NCBI RefSeq assembly: GCF_019343105.1
Contig: NZ_CP073764.1
Span: forward strand, 2,964,001 to 3,028,000
From: Methylovirgula sp. HY1
GTDB taxonomy: Bacteria > Pseudomonadota > Alphaproteobacteria > Rhizobiales > Beijerinckiaceae
Direction: 5' to 3'
DNA length: 64,000 nucleotides
Shown here: positions 9,248 to 19,430 of the stretch, one piece after another
Numbering within the stretch: the first letter of the stretch is position 1
Layout of the letters: the number at the start of each line of letters is the position of its first letter
The notes under the pieces: model-generated
Told to the model about the DNA's origin: nothing
What the model saw: only the letters and a program-made list of their open reading frames with translations
Databases searched by the model: none
Position numbers and translations under genes: made by a program

Positions 9248-9928
9248 TCAAGGGCAGGCCACGATGACGCGGCTGGCCATCTTCATGCCGAAATTCGCTC
9301 CCGGCGAGAGATTGGCGAAGAAGGCTTCCGACAATTTCTTGGCTTCCATGGCATTGAGCGGATCGGCGCCGTAAACATTCGCCGAACAGCCTTTGGGCGC
9401 ATCGACCAGATCGACAGGATCTTTGTTGCGCAACGAAAAGGCGACGAAATAGGTCGGGTCATAGACTTGGAAGGTGAAGAACCGCTTGGCGCTCGCCGGC
9501 GTCTTCAAGGGTAGCGTGAAGTGCAAAGCGACGAGCTTGTCGGGCCTTTCCTCCAGCCAATAATCGATAGGCTTGCCGAATTCGACTTTGGTGCCGCCCA
9601 TTTTCGCAAAAGTAAAATAGCTGAACTCGGCCAGCGACTCGACATTGGTCTTGGCGAGCGGGGCCAATTGCGCGCGCGTCGCGAGTGCACCATTCTTGCC
9701 GAGGCCCGTGGTCGCAAAGGCGGAATACATCTGATCGAAAATCCAGCTGTGCGTGACCGCCGTGATTTCGCCTTGCTTGTTGAACAGGACGCGCTCGTAG
9801 GCGCTGATCCAAACATGTGGATGCGCAAAGACCGGACCGCCCAGAATCATCCAGACCGGTGTTGCCAAGGTCATCGCGGCCCAGATGGTCGCGGCGTGGC
9901 CGAATGGCCGGCGTTGCGGAGCGCCCAT
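9248..9928 (-). CDS. DUF1007 family exported protein
   Basis: About 226 residues. The N-terminus is basic, then hydrophobic, and ends at GPVFAHPHVWISA; the HPHVW motif right after the predicted signal peptide is diagnostic of DUF1007. Family members are periplasmic proteins encoded beside RcnA/NiCoT-type metal transporters and probably handle the metal. The histidines in HPHVW would then face the periplasm as possible ligands. Start set at ATG 9928, since the upstream extension to 10099 is not conserved in character. It forms a two-gene unit with the downstream transporter. Confidence 0.8.
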   Translation of the reverse strand: MGAPQRRPFGHAATIWAAMTLATPVWMILGGPVFAHPHVWISAYERVLFNKQGEITAVTHSWIFDQMYSAFATTGLGKNGALATRAQLAPLAKTNVESLAEFSYFTFAKMGGTKVEFGKPIDYWLEERPDKLVALHFTLPLKTPASAKRFFTFQVYDPTYFVAFSLRNKDPVDLVDAPKGCSANVYGADPLNAMEAKKLSEAFFANLSPGANFGMKMASRVIVACP

Positions 9929-10383
9929 GTGGAATCCTGTGGACAGATGGATGCCCGCGGCCGGCCGGCCGGAAAGGCAGAATCGGTTGCGCCTTGTCAC
10001 GGCGCGCCAACATAGCCGAGGAACTCTGGCCAAAGCGAGGCGGGTGTGCTTGAAAGTCCCGGCGTACCGCTTCGGCCCCCGGCGGCGACCCAGCCTCATC
10101 GGCGCTCGCGTACTGGCGTGTTTGATCTATTGCGTTGAAAATGCGAAATTTTGCCTTGGCCTCCGATGCGCCTTGGCGGCCAGCCGCCGAGAATCCCTTC
10201 AAAATCGCGCCGAAAATCGCGTATGGTCGGGATCAGATCTGATGATCGATCACAAAATGCTTCCCAAATCAGACAGTTGTCAAATGTTCGCCAAGTCCCT
10301 TTCGGTTGAGGCGGCGCTGGACTATTGGCAATGCTGAACTATAGCAATGATACGCCGGCAAGGCAGGTGGCTTTTCCCCTGCG
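9929..10383. other. Intergenic region between divergent DUF1007 gene and iorAB
   Basis: 455 bases between divergent genes. No convincing ORF, RNA or strong hairpin was seen. It must hold both promoters. Open frames here are extensions or shadows of the flanking genes. Confidence 0.5.
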
Positions 10384-13300
10384 GTGGAGGGCGAGGCGAT
10401 GGGAGTTGTGATCAAGGGGCGAGACGGCATGCTCGGCGCACCTCGATCCGTTTCGCTCGACGATAAATATGATCTGAAAGAGACGCGGATCTTCGTCTCC
10501 GGGCCGCAAGCCGTCGCGCGTCTTCTGCTGACGCAGAAGGAGATGGATCGCCGCGCTGGACTGCGCACGGCGGGCTTCGTGTCCGGCTACCGTGGATCGC
10601 CGCTGGGTGGCCTCGATCTCACTTTCTTTCGCGCCGGCGATCGGTTCGCAGCCAATGACATCAGTTTTCAGCCCGGCCTCAACGAGGATTTGGCTGCGAC
10701 CGCCGTTTGGGGGGCGCAGCAGGCCGAGATGCGCGGCGAAGGCCGTTACGATGGCGTCTTCGGGCTCTGGTACGGCAAGGGGCCGGGCGTCGATCGTTCC
10801 GGCGATGTTCTGCGCCACGCCAATCTGGCCGGGACATCGCGTTATGGCGGCGTTCTCGCGCTCGTCGGCGATGACCATACCGCGGAATCGTCGACGACGG
10901 CGCATCAGTCCGAATTTACGCTCGTCGATATGATGATCCCGATCCTGTCCCCGGCCGGGGTGCAGGAGCTGATCGATTATGGCCTCTATGGCTACGCGAT
11001 GAGCCGCTTCACCAGCACATGGGTCGGCATCAAATGTCTGAAGGAGACGATCGAATCCACGGCTTCGATCGACGCCACGCTGGAGCGCGTGCGGCCGCAG
11101 CTGCCGAACGATTTCGACATGCCCGCCGGGGGGCTCAACATCCGCCCCAATGATCCTGTCCTCGTTCAGGAAATGCGGCTGCAGACGCAAAAGCGCGAGG
11201 CCATGCTCGCCTTTCTGCGCGCCAATCGTCTCAATAAGATCATCACGTCGGGCGGCGGCAATGCGCGCCTCGGCATCATCACCACCGGCAAATCCTATCT
11301 CGACGTGCGCCAGGCGCTCGACGAACTCGGTATCGACGAGGCGCGCGCCAATGATTACGGCCTGCGGCTTTACAAGATCGCTTGTCCCTGGCCGTTGGAA
11401 CCGCAAGGTTTGCGCGAATTCGCCCGCGGCCTGGAAAAGATCATCGTCGTCGAAGAAAAGCGTTCGCTGATCGAAGTCCAGCTCCGCGAGGAACTCTACG
11501 GCAGTCCAGATCAGCCGATCTGCGTCGGCAAAAAAGATGAAAAGGGCCAATGGCTGTTTCCCGTCACCGGGGCGCTCGATGCCAATGACATAGGGATCGC
11601 GATCGGCCGGCGGCTTCTCGACTATGTGCGCAGCGATGCGCTCGAGCAGCGTGTCTTGCGTCTCGAACGGGCGCAGCGGGCTCTCGTCGAAATGAAGGAT
11701 GCGGCGGTCCGCACGCCTTATTTCTGTTCCGGCTGCCCGCATAACAGCTCGACCAAAGTGCCCGAGGGCATGCGCGCCTATGCCGGTATCGGCTGCCATT
11801 ACATGGTCCAGAAGATGGATCGCGCGACCGAAGGCTATACCCAGATGGGTGGCGAAGGCGCGAATTGGATCGGCGAAGCGCCGTTCTCGACGCGCGGCCA
11901 TATCATCCAGAATCTCGGCGACGGCACCTATAATCATTCCGGTGCCTTGGCGCTGCGCTGGGCGATCGGCTCCGGCGTCAACATCACTTTCAAGATTCTC
12001 TTCAATGATGCCGTGGCGATGACCGGCGGTCAGCAGCATGAAGGCAATCTCACCGTCGATATGATCGCCCGGCAGGTCGCCGCCGAAGGTGCCCGCAAGA
12101 TCGTCGTCGTTACCGACGAGCCGGACAAATATCCGCCGGACATGGCTTGGCCGGACGGGCTTACGATAAAGTCGCGCGACGCGCTCGAACCGGTGCAGCG
12201 CGAGCTCGCCGCAATTCCGGGCACGACGGTTCTCATCTATGATCAGACCTGCGCGGCGGAAAAGCGCCGCCGCCGAAAGCGCGGTCTCCATCCCGACCCC
12301 GACAAGCGGGTCTTCATCAATGAACGCGTGTGTGAAGGCTGCGGCGATTGCGGCGTCGCGTCGAATTGCGTGTCGGTGCAACCGGTGGAAACCGAATTCG
12401 GCCGCAAGCGCACGATCGATCAATCGAGCTGCAACAAGGATTTCTCCTGCGTCGACGGTTTTTGTCCGGCCTTCGTCACCGTGCATGGAGCGAAGCCGAA
12501 GCGGGTCGAGGCGAAAGCGGAGATCGGCAATTATTTCCCGCCGCTGCCGGAGCCTGACATTCCGCAACCGAGCGAGCGGCCCTATGGCATTCTCGTGGCC
12601 GGTGTCGGCGGCACCGGTGTCGTGACGATCGGCGCCATTCTCGGCATGGCGGCGCATATCGAAGGCAAGGGGTGTGGCTTGGTCGATATGGCCGGCCTCG
12701 CTCAGAAGGGCGGCACGGTCTATAGCCACATCAAGATCGCCGCCACGCCCGAAGAGATTCACGCGATCAGCATTAGCGCCGGCGGCGCCGATCTGGTGCT
12801 CGGTTGCGATCTTGTCGTTTCCGGCACTGCCAAAGTGCTCGCTGCGATCCGTGGGGAGGAGACGGGCGTCGTCGTCAATACGGCGGAAATCTATCCCGGC
12901 AATTTGGCCCGCGATGCCGATTATACTTTGCCGAGCGCGCGCATTGAACGGGCGATCCGCGAGGCCGCGGGCGAGTCCGCGGGCTTTTGCGATGCGACCG
13001 AGATTACGACGGCGCTGCTCGGCACGTCACTGCCGGCCAATATGCTGCTCTTGGGTTATGCGTGGCAGCGCGGCTTCGTGCCGCTCGCGGCGTCCTCGCT
13101 TCTCGCTGCGATCGAGCTCAATGGCGAAGCCGTCGAGATGAACAAGCAGGCGTTTCTGTGGGGACGCCGCGCGGCTGTCGCGCCGGAACGTGTCGCCGCC
13201 ATGCTGGCACGCGCGAAAACGCCGGCGCAAAGCCGCAAGCTTTCGCAGACGCTCGCCGAGATGGTCGAGCTGCGCGGCCGCGAGCTCACTGCCTATCAAA

Positions 13301-13908
13301 ATGCTGCCTATGCGCAGACCTATCGTCTTCTTGTGTCCAAAGTCGAAATAGCGGAGCGCGCGAAAGTGCCGGGCCAGACCGCGCTCGCCGAAGCGGTGGC
13401 CCGCAATCTGTTCAAGCTGATGGCCGCCAAGGACGAATTCGAGGTCGCACGCCTCTATAGCGACGGCAGCTTCGCGGCGGAGATGGCGGGATCATTCGAC
13501 GGCGCGCCGAAATTGGAGTTTCATCTCGCCCCGCCGATATTCGGGCGCACCAATGCCAAGGGCGAACCGATCAAAATGTCGTTCGGGCCGTGGATGATGT
13601 GGCTGTTCAAAGGGCTCGCCGCCGCGAAAGTTCTACGCGGCACGCCCTTCGATATTTTTGGACGCACGCCCGAGCGGCGTCTCGAGCGTCAGCTGCGCGC
13701 CGACTACGAAGCGCTTCTTCACGAAATTCTGGCAGGGCTGCGGCCCGACAATCACGCTCTCGCCGTGGGGCTCGCCGCGATCCCCGAAAAAATCCGCGGC
13801 TACGGCCATGTGAAGCTACGCCACATCGAAGCGGCGAAGGCGGAAGAGAAGACGCTTCTCGCGCAATTTCGCGCCGCACCCGCACAAGTGCGGCTCGCGG
13901 CAGAGTGA
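10384..13908 (+). CDS. Indolepyruvate:ferredoxin oxidoreductase, fused alpha-beta type
   Basis: A 1174-residue fusion. The N-terminal part is the pyrimidine-binding domain (RTAGFVSGYRGSPLGG). Around residues 450-580 lies the thiamine-diphosphate domain (FCSGCPHNSSTKVPEG, then NLGDGTYNHSGALALRWAI with the GDG...N metal site). Around 650 is a cysteine-rich segment, CEGCGDCG followed by spaced Cys, for an iron-sulfur cluster. Near 735 begins the gamma-type domain (GVGGTGVVTIGAILG). The enzyme oxidises aryl or branched 2-oxo acids to acyl-CoA and passes electrons to ferredoxin. Start GTG 10384 or ATG 10399. It reads convergently into hss. Confidence 0.88.
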   Translation: MEGEAMGVVIKGRDGMLGAPRSVSLDDKYDLKETRIFVSGPQAVARLLLTQKEMDRRAGLRTAGFVSGYRGSPLGGLDLTFFRAGDRFAANDISFQPGLNEDLAATAVWGAQQAEMRGEGRYDGVFGLWYGKGPGVDRSGDVLRHANLAGTSRYGGVLALVGDDHTAESSTTAHQSEFTLVDMMIPILSPAGVQELIDYGLYGYAMSRFTSTWVGIKCLKETIESTASIDATLERVRPQLPNDFDMPAGGLNIRPNDPVLVQEMRLQTQKREAMLAFLRANRLNKIITSGGGNARLGIITTGKSYLDVRQALDELGIDEARANDYGLRLYKIACPWPLEPQGLREFARGLEKIIVVEEKRSLIEVQLREELYGSPDQPICVGKKDEKGQWLFPVTGALDANDIGIAIGRRLLDYVRSDALEQRVLRLERAQRALVEMKDAAVRTPYFCSGCPHNSSTKVPEGMRAYAGIGCHYMVQKMDRATEGYTQMGGEGANWIGEAPFSTRGHIIQNLGDGTYNHSGALALRWAIGSGVNITFKILFNDAVAMTGGQQHEGNLTVDMIARQVAAEGARKIVVVTDEPDKYPPDMAWPDGLTIKSRDALEPVQRELAAIPGTTVLIYDQTCAAEKRRRRKRGLHPDPDKRVFINERVCEGCGDCGVASNCVSVQPVETEFGRKRTIDQSSCNKDFSCVDGFCPAFVTVHGAKPKRVEAKAEIGNYFPPLPEPDIPQPSERPYGILVAGVGGTGVVTIGAILGMAAHIEGKGCGLVDMAGLAQKGGTVYSHIKIAATPEEIHAISISAGGADLVLGCDLVVSGTAKVLAAIRGEETGVVVNTAEIYPGNLARDADYTLPSARIERAIREAAGESAGFCDATEITTALLGTSLPANMLLLGYAWQRGFVPLAASSLLAAIELNGEAVEMNKQAFLWGRRAAVAPERVAAMLARAKTPAQSRKLSQTLAEMVELRGRELTAYQNAAYAQTYRLLVSKVEIAERAKVPGQTALAEAVARNLFKLMAAKDEFEVARLYSDGSFAAEMAGSFDGAPKLEFHLAPPIFGRTNAKGEPIKMSFGPWMMWLFKGLAAAKVLRGTPFDIFGRTPERRLERQLRADYEALLHEILAGLRPDNHALAVGLAAIPEKIRGYGHVKLRHIEAAKAEEKTLLAQFRAAPAQVRLAAE

Positions 13909-13912
13909 ACAT

Positions 13913-13935
13913 CATGGCCGCGATGCCCGGCCATG
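13913..13935. terminator. Probable hairpin terminator between convergent iorAB and hss
   Basis: CATGGCCG and CGGCCATG form a perfect 8-bp stem with a 7-nt loop, starting four bases after the iorAB stop. There is no clear T tract on either side, so terminator function is likely from position but not proved. Confidence 0.45.
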
Positions 13936-13957
13936 ACACCACTTGTCCTGACGGTGC

Positions 13958-15397
13958 TTAACGCACGATCACATTCTTGAACTGCCAGGGATCTTCGAGA
14001 TCGAGATCCTCGGGAAAGAGCTGGGCGCGATCGGTGAGCGGCGTCCAGTCGGTGTATTCGCCGATGACCGGGCCGAGATAAGGCATCTGCACTTCGAGGC
14101 AGCGGCGGAAGTCCACCTCATCGGCCTCGACGATTCCTGCGGTGGGATTTTCGAGTGCCCAGACCATGCCGGCGAGCACGGCCGAACTCACTTGCAGGCC
14201 GGTGGCGTTCTGATAGAGAGCGATCTTCCGCGTCTCCTCGATCGAAAGCTGCGAGCCATACCAATAGGCATTCTTCGCATGGCCATAGATGAGGACGCCG
14301 AGTTCGTCGATTCCATCGACGATCTCGGTCTCGTCGAGAATGTGGAAGTGCTTCTGCACCTGCCATTGCGCGCCGGCCATTTCATGCAGCGAGAGCACCG
14401 CATCATCGGCCGGGTGATAAGCATAATGGCAGGTCGGCCGATAGACGACCTTGCCATTGTCGCGCACCGTCAGATAATCGGCGATGGAAATCGATTCATT
14501 ATGGGTGACAAGGAAGCCGTGCTGCGCCTTCGCGGTCGGCGTCCATGAACGCACCCGCGTGCCGGCGCCAGGCCGCATGAGATAGATGGCGCAATCTGAT
14601 CCATAGCCATGCATCTTGCCTTCCGGCGGCATGTGCTTTTCATGTGTGCCCCAGCCGAGTTCGGCCGGTTGCAGGCCTTCCGAGACGAAGCCTTCGATGG
14701 ACCATGTGTTGACAAATGTGCCGAGAGGTTTTGGCGACTTGGCGCGCTGCGTGTCGCGCTCGGCGATATGGATGCCCTTGACGCCGAGACGCATGGCGAG
14801 CCGCGCCCAGTCCTCACGGCTCCGCGGCGCTTCGAGTTCGCCTGGAGCCAGATTGACATCGGCTGCAATATTGAGAAGCGCCTGTTTGACGAACCACGAG
14901 ACCATGCCGGGATTGGCGCCGCAGCATGAGACGGCTGTCGGTCCGGCGCCGAGCGCCGCACGTTGATCGAGAACGTCCGCGCGCAATGCGTAATTCGAAC
15001 GCTGCGACAAGGTCAGGCGCGTATCGGTATAGAAACCGGGCCACGGTTCGCAGACCGTATCGACATAAAGCGCGCCGGTTTCATGCGCGAGCCGCATGAT
15101 CGCCGCGGATGATACATCGACCGAGAGATTGACGATAAAGGCTTGGCCCGTGCCTTCGGTCAGAAGAGGCTTCAGCAATTCGACGAAAGTCTCCGGCTTC
15201 ACCGCTTCTTTGACGAAACGATAGCCGCGCTCCTCGACAAGACGGCGATCCTTGTCGACGGGATCGATGACGGTGAGGCGGGTCTTGTCGAAGGCGAAAT
15301 GCCGCTCGATCAATGGCAGGGTGCCACGCCCGATCGAGCCGAAGCCGATCATGACAATAGGGCCGGTGATCGTGCCATGCACGGGCCAATTCGACAT
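13958..15397 (-). CDS. hss: Homospermidine synthase
   Basis: 479 residues, the normal length for bacterial homospermidine synthase. The N-terminal Rossmann motif is IVMIGFGSIGRGTLP. Other family blocks are VDTVCEPWPGFY, CCGANPGMVSWF and VTHNESISI, the last close to the active-site histidine/asparagine region. The enzyme uses NAD+ as a bound cofactor to join two putrescines, or putrescine and spermidine, into homospermidine, the main long polyamine of many alphaproteobacteria. ATG 15397 fits the conserved N-terminus. Confidence 0.92.
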   Translation of the reverse strand: MSNWPVHGTITGPIVMIGFGSIGRGTLPLIERHFAFDKTRLTVIDPVDKDRRLVEERGYRFVKEAVKPETFVELLKPLLTEGTGQAFIVNLSVDVSSAAIMRLAHETGALYVDTVCEPWPGFYTDTRLTLSQRSNYALRADVLDQRAALGAGPTAVSCCGANPGMVSWFVKQALLNIAADVNLAPGELEAPRSREDWARLAMRLGVKGIHIAERDTQRAKSPKPLGTFVNTWSIEGFVSEGLQPAELGWGTHEKHMPPEGKMHGYGSDCAIYLMRPGAGTRVRSWTPTAKAQHGFLVTHNESISIADYLTVRDNGKVVYRPTCHYAYHPADDAVLSLHEMAGAQWQVQKHFHILDETEIVDGIDELGVLIYGHAKNAYWYGSQLSIEETRKIALYQNATGLQVSSAVLAGMVWALENPTAGIVEADEVDFRRCLEVQMPYLGPVIGEYTDWTPLTDRAQLFPEDLDLEDPWQFKNVIVR

Positions 15398-15555
15398 CTG
15401 TCTCTCCGGGATGAGGTCGCGACGAATGCGCGCGCTGAATTCGTTTCGGGGAACAGCCTATGCGCTCTTCCCGCCTGACACGCTGTAAAACCCGAGACAG
15501 TGCCGCAGGTCAAGGACATGAGCGCTGCATCAGGCAAAAGCTGGCGCCGTGCGTG

Positions 15556-16359
15556 CTAAAGCACCACCACCTGCGTTCCGATGCCGACGCGCCGATAAAG
15601 GTCGATCACATCGCCATTCATCATTCTGATGCAGCCCGAAGACACGGCCTTACCGATTGTGTCGGGCTCATTGGTGCCATGGATGCGGAAAAGCGTGTCC
15701 TTATGGTTTTTAAAGAGATAGAGGGCGCGCGCACCAAGCGGATTACCGAGGCCGCCGGCCATTTGTGTCGGCAAGTCGGGGCGGCGTTTCAACATGTCCT
15801 TGGGCGGGATCCAGCGCGGCCATTCAGCCTTGCGGCCGACATAGGCGGTGCCTTTCCAAGCGAAACCTTGCCGACCGACACCTATGCCGTATCGGATCGC
15901 CAGGCCGTCTTTCTGCACATAATAGAGATGCCGGGTTTTTGTATCGACGACGATCGTCCCTGGCGGCTGACCCGTCGGATTGGGCATGATTCGCGCCGTG
16001 CGGAGCGAATCGACGGCTTCGGCGTCGCGATCTTCGCCCGCCATCGCGGGCGCTCCGGGCTGCGGCAACGGCGGAGCAACGGCGCCCGAATCTGGATCAT
16101 AGCCGCGATCGGAAGTGTCCGGTGGCGGCCCGTAACCATTGTCGGGGCCGTAGGGATTTGCATCATAGCTGCCGGGTGGGCGCGGCTGCGGCGCGTAAGG
16201 ATCGCCACCCGGAAATGCCGGATAATCCTGCGTTGAAGGATAGCTGCGGTAACCATCATAATAGTGCCATTGCGCAGCGGCGGGCATTGCAATAACGCAA
16301 GCGACCGCCCAGGTTGAAACTGCCAGACCGAATATGACGCGTTTCAAACGCAAGCCCAT
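15556..16359 (-). CDS. L,D-transpeptidase (YkuD/ErfK family), exported
   Basis: About 267 residues: an N-terminal hydrophobic signal (VSTWAVACVIAMPAAAQW), a Pro/Tyr/Gly-rich linker to about residue 115, then the YkuD catalytic domain. The active-site block is HGTNEPDTIGK followed by SSGCIRM, which supplies the His and the nucleophile Cys. These periplasmic enzymes make 3-3 peptidoglycan cross-links or attach proteins to peptidoglycan. ATG 16359 was preferred to TTG 16371. Transcribed alone, convergent with nothing nearby. Confidence 0.9.
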   Translation of the reverse strand: MGLRLKRVIFGLAVSTWAVACVIAMPAAAQWHYYDGYRSYPSTQDYPAFPGGDPYAPQPRPPGSYDANPYGPDNGYGPPPDTSDRGYDPDSGAVAPPLPQPGAPAMAGEDRDAEAVDSLRTARIMPNPTGQPPGTIVVDTKTRHLYYVQKDGLAIRYGIGVGRQGFAWKGTAYVGRKAEWPRWIPPKDMLKRRPDLPTQMAGGLGNPLGARALYLFKNHKDTLFRIHGTNEPDTIGKAVSSGCIRMMNGDVIDLYRRVGIGTQVVVL

Positions 16360-16644
16360 TTCATCACCCAAGTTCTCGCCATGTCGCTGCCTAGCATGCG
16401 ATGCTTACGGAGAAAAATTAAGGCGGTGCGGAAAATTCCGGGGTCCAATTGGCTGCGACACTATGGCAGCGTCAGGCAGGTTTGCTGCGGGCGTCGGCGC
16501 GTTGCTGGTGACGAAAGCTTTACCGTGCCGGGAGAGATTGGCTCGGCCGAACATTTTCATTGCCGATATTCTGCTTAACCCCTTCGCATCAAAACGATCT
16601 TGTGTCACAATTTCTTCGTCAATGGCCTTCGAAAGGAGCGCGGA

Positions 16645-16836
16645 ATGCCTATGCAGAGCCATCTCGCTGAACTTCAGCGTCGCCATGATGCTCTCGACCG
16701 TGAAATCACGAAGGAATGGGTCCATCCTGGTGTCGACGATGTCAGGTTGGCCGAACTCAAACGACGAAAATTACAGATCAAGGATGAGATCGTAAAATTG
16801 TTGAAGGCCGACTGCGAAGCCGCGACGCTGCACTGA
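16645..16836 (+). CDS. YdcH family (DUF465) small protein, second copy
   Basis: 63 residues from ATG 16645, which is preceded by AAAGGAG at good spacing; the longer frame from 16600 is not needed. SHLAELQRRHDALDREI and RLAELKRRKLQIKDEI match the two halves of the YdcH/DUF465 signature seen in the gene at 3546. Cytoplasmic coiled coil, function not established. Flanked by non-coding stretches on both sides. Confidence 0.8.
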   Translation: MPMQSHLAELQRRHDALDREITKEWVHPGVDDVRLAELKRRKLQIKDEIVKLLKADCEAATLH

Positions 16837-17044
16837 AGGCAGCGTGTGCGTGCCAAGCTTGCGCATCGATCTCGCGCGAGCCTGTCGGTTCCAAGTCGAT
16901 GTCTTGGGTTGCCCGCCGGAACCGAACCATGGTGGCCGGCGGGGCCTTCGACGCGATCGAAATCCTTGAACACTTTCAATCTTCGAAAATCCAATTTTGG
17001 CGCGGACCTCGCGCAGGTCGGCGCGATGTCATGCCGGCGCGATG

Positions 17045-17665
17045 TCATGCGGCCTTTTGCTGTTCTTCCTTCTGGAAGATGAGCGATAGATTATTGGCCG
17101 GCATTTCGATGATGTTCGCCGCGCCGAAGCCGCAAGAAGCGGCGAGTGCGGCGATCGTTTCGAGATCGCGCACGCCCCAATCCGAATTCTCTTCTCTCAA
17201 CGAGGCATCGAATGCCTCATTGCTCGGCGCGGTGTGGCGGCCGTCCCGCTTGAACGGGCCGTAGAGATAGAGTGCGCCGCGCACTGGCAAGAGCCGAGCA
17301 GCGCCGGCAAAAAGGCCTTGCGCGGCTTTCCACGGCGCAATGTGAATCATATTGATGCAGACAATCGCGTCGGCGGCTGCAATGGGCCAAACATCGGCCG
17401 TCGCATCGAGTGCGAGCGCTGGCCGAATATTGGCCAGACCAGAGTCGGCGATCCAGGCATCGATGCTGGCGCGGGCGGCGGCCTTTGGGTCGCTCGGCTG
17501 AATGATGTGATTTGGCAGGCCTTCGCCGAAGCGGATGCAATGCTGTCCCGAGCCGCTGGCGATTTCGAGGATGAGACCTTGCGGCGGCAAATGTCCGCGC
17601 AGGACTTCAAGGATGAGGTCGCGATTGCGCAGCGCGGCGGGCGCGTTGAGGCGCGTGTCGGTCAT
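17045..17665 (-). CDS. DUF938 family SAM-dependent methyltransferase
   Basis: 206 residues. LILEIASGSGQHCIRFGEGLP is the SAM-binding glycine motif in the form typical of DUF938, and CINMIHIAPWKAAQGLF, LYLYGPFKRDGRHTAPSN and DFEA-like sites (here EAFDASLREENSDWGVRD) are the other family blocks. The reaction catalysed by DUF938 proteins is not firmly known; a small-molecule substrate is likely. Standalone gene on the minus strand. Confidence 0.85.
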   Translation of the reverse strand: MTDTRLNAPAALRNRDLILEVLRGHLPPQGLILEIASGSGQHCIRFGEGLPNHIIQPSDPKAAARASIDAWIADSGLANIRPALALDATADVWPIAAADAIVCINMIHIAPWKAAQGLFAGAARLLPVRGALYLYGPFKRDGRHTAPSNEAFDASLREENSDWGVRDLETIAALAASCGFGAANIIEMPANNLSLIFQKEEQQKAA

Positions 17666-17989
17666 CGTGTTTTACCTCTTCTGTCCAACTGGGACGACCC
17701 CATGCATTTGGCGAGCGCCAGAATGGCTTTGGCGCAGACGGAGCGCTAGCCCTGATGCAGCATCTACGCCGAAACCATCGACCATGATGCTGAATCCATC
17801 TGTGTAATTTGCCCATCGTCGGGATCGACCGGCATCGAGGAACTCTCGTTGGATAAATGAGTTAGCTCACGGCTGCGTGCGCGCTTTGAAATGGACGGAA
17901 ATCTGATTTCCGACGCTTTTCTCCTGATCGATCGGAGCATTGTCGACGACATGAGTGTTGCTCGTCTCAATCTGCGTGGGAGGACCTGA
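17666..17989. other. Intergenic region, divergent promoters
   Basis: 324 bases between the divergent DUF938 and transglutaminase-like genes. No ORF, RNA or notable repeat was seen apart from an AGGACCTGA ribosome-binding region just before 17990. Confidence 0.45.
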
Positions 17990-18832
17990 ATGCTCATTCG
18001 CTATGGATATGAACTGACGCTCAATTGTTCGCAGCAGACGCCGATGATGTGTCTTCTCGACGAACGGCCGGAATATGCGCCAGCCATTCGCTATCAGTCG
18101 TCTTTGGTAACCAGCCCGGCGCTCGCGACGCATTGCTATATGGATGATTATGGCAATAGCGTGCGGCGGCTCGTAGCACCGGTCGGCGATCTCACGATTT
18201 TCCGCAATGCGATCATTGAAGTTTCCGACGCCGCCGATCCGGTGGCTTTGGATGCAGCGGAAATTCCAATCGAGAAATTGCCGGATGAATGTCTCGCTTT
18301 TCTTCTTGCCAGCCGCTATTGCGAAACCGACAGGCTCGGTGATCTTGCCTGGGGCCTGTTCGGCCGTACGCCGCAGGGCTGGGCACGGGTGCAGGCGATC
18401 TGCGATTTCGTCAATGCTCATCTGACCTTCGGCTATGAATATGCGCGGCCGACTCGCACCGCGCTCGAGGCCTATGAAGAGCGCGTCGGCGTGTGCCGCG
18501 ATTTCGCGCATCTTGCCGTCGCCTTTTGCCGTTGCATGAACATACCGGCGCGTTACGTCAACGGCTTCCTCGGCGACATAGGCGTTCCGCCGGATCCCGC
18601 GCCTATGGATTATAATGCCTGGTTCGAAGTCTATCTCGGCGGCCGTTGGTTTGCCTTCGACGCGCGCCACAATATCCCACGCATCGGCCGTATTACGGTT
18701 GCTCGCGGGCGCGACGCGATGGATGTGCCGCTGGCGACATCATTCGGACGGCATGAGCTGAAACAGTTCAAGGTTTGGACGGATGAGGTCGATGGCGGAG
18801 TTTTGCAAGAGGCGATGCGGGTGAGCGCCTAA
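17990..18832 (+). CDS. Transglutaminase-like cysteine protease-fold protein
   Basis: 280 residues. The catalytic triad region is clear: ERVGVCRDFAHLAVAFCRCMNIPARYVNGF carries the Cys, DYNAWFEVYLGG the usual His position (here Asn-Ala-Trp in the expected block), and WFAFDARHN the Asp. The N-terminal beta domain (IRYGYELTLNCSQQTP) is the type found in alphaproteobacterial transglutaminase-like proteins. Usually the middle block is H-A-W; here it is N-A-W, so the catalytic His may be missing. Function unknown; a non-catalytic or altered role is possible. Confidence 0.8.
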   Translation: MLIRYGYELTLNCSQQTPMMCLLDERPEYAPAIRYQSSLVTSPALATHCYMDDYGNSVRRLVAPVGDLTIFRNAIIEVSDAADPVALDAAEIPIEKLPDECLAFLLASRYCETDRLGDLAWGLFGRTPQGWARVQAICDFVNAHLTFGYEYARPTRTALEAYEERVGVCRDFAHLAVAFCRCMNIPARYVNGFLGDIGVPPDPAPMDYNAWFEVYLGGRWFAFDARHNIPRIGRITVARGRDAMDVPLATSFGRHELKQFKVWTDEVDGGVLQEAMRVSA

Positions 18833-18996
18833 CGCGCCTCCGCCGCTGCGAATCGCTTGATCGCCATTGCGGCGCCGGGCCTCAGGCGTGATTGGCGGAA
18901 AATGCTGGAGCCGGGGCTGCGGCGCCGGCGATCCATTGCCGACGCCAGTCAGATCGGCTAAAACAATCATGCGCGGTTCGCGCCGCGATCTTTTAG

Positions 18997-19073
<77 letters not shown>

Positions 19074-19430
19074 CGGTTTCACCCTGCGGCATCTTCTGGT
19101 CGGCTCAGGCGCGCACCACCGCATAGGTCTCACCGCTGCCGCTGCCAGGCTTGCCAATCCAAGAATGATGCAGGCGCCTTTTGTCATCCCCGCGATTATC
19201 GTTTTGATCGCGTCCGGCCGAAGCTCGCACCGATGATCTCGAGCGTTATAGGCCGCCACCTTAGAGGCTTTGCCTCTGTTTTTACTAGTTTTGCCCGATG
19301 GTGGCGCGTGCTTATGGAGTTGCAAGCCATCCGCGCAAGAACCCTTGCGCTCGTTTTGCTGCACGTCGATCGCTTGTTCGCCGCAGCGAATCGAAGCTTC
19401 AATTGTCGGAATATTAGCCGTTTGTTGCGA
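19074..19430. other. Non-coding stretch between tRNA-Arg and island junction
   Basis: 357 bases. A minus-strand frame crosses this stretch and the tRNA itself, which argues against it being real. No other signal was found. Confidence 0.4.

Noticed and set aside
10339-12762. 807-codon open frame on the minus strand
   Set aside because: Antisense to iorAB, whose motifs are unmistakable; composition is that of a shadow frame rich in Arg, Asp and Ala.
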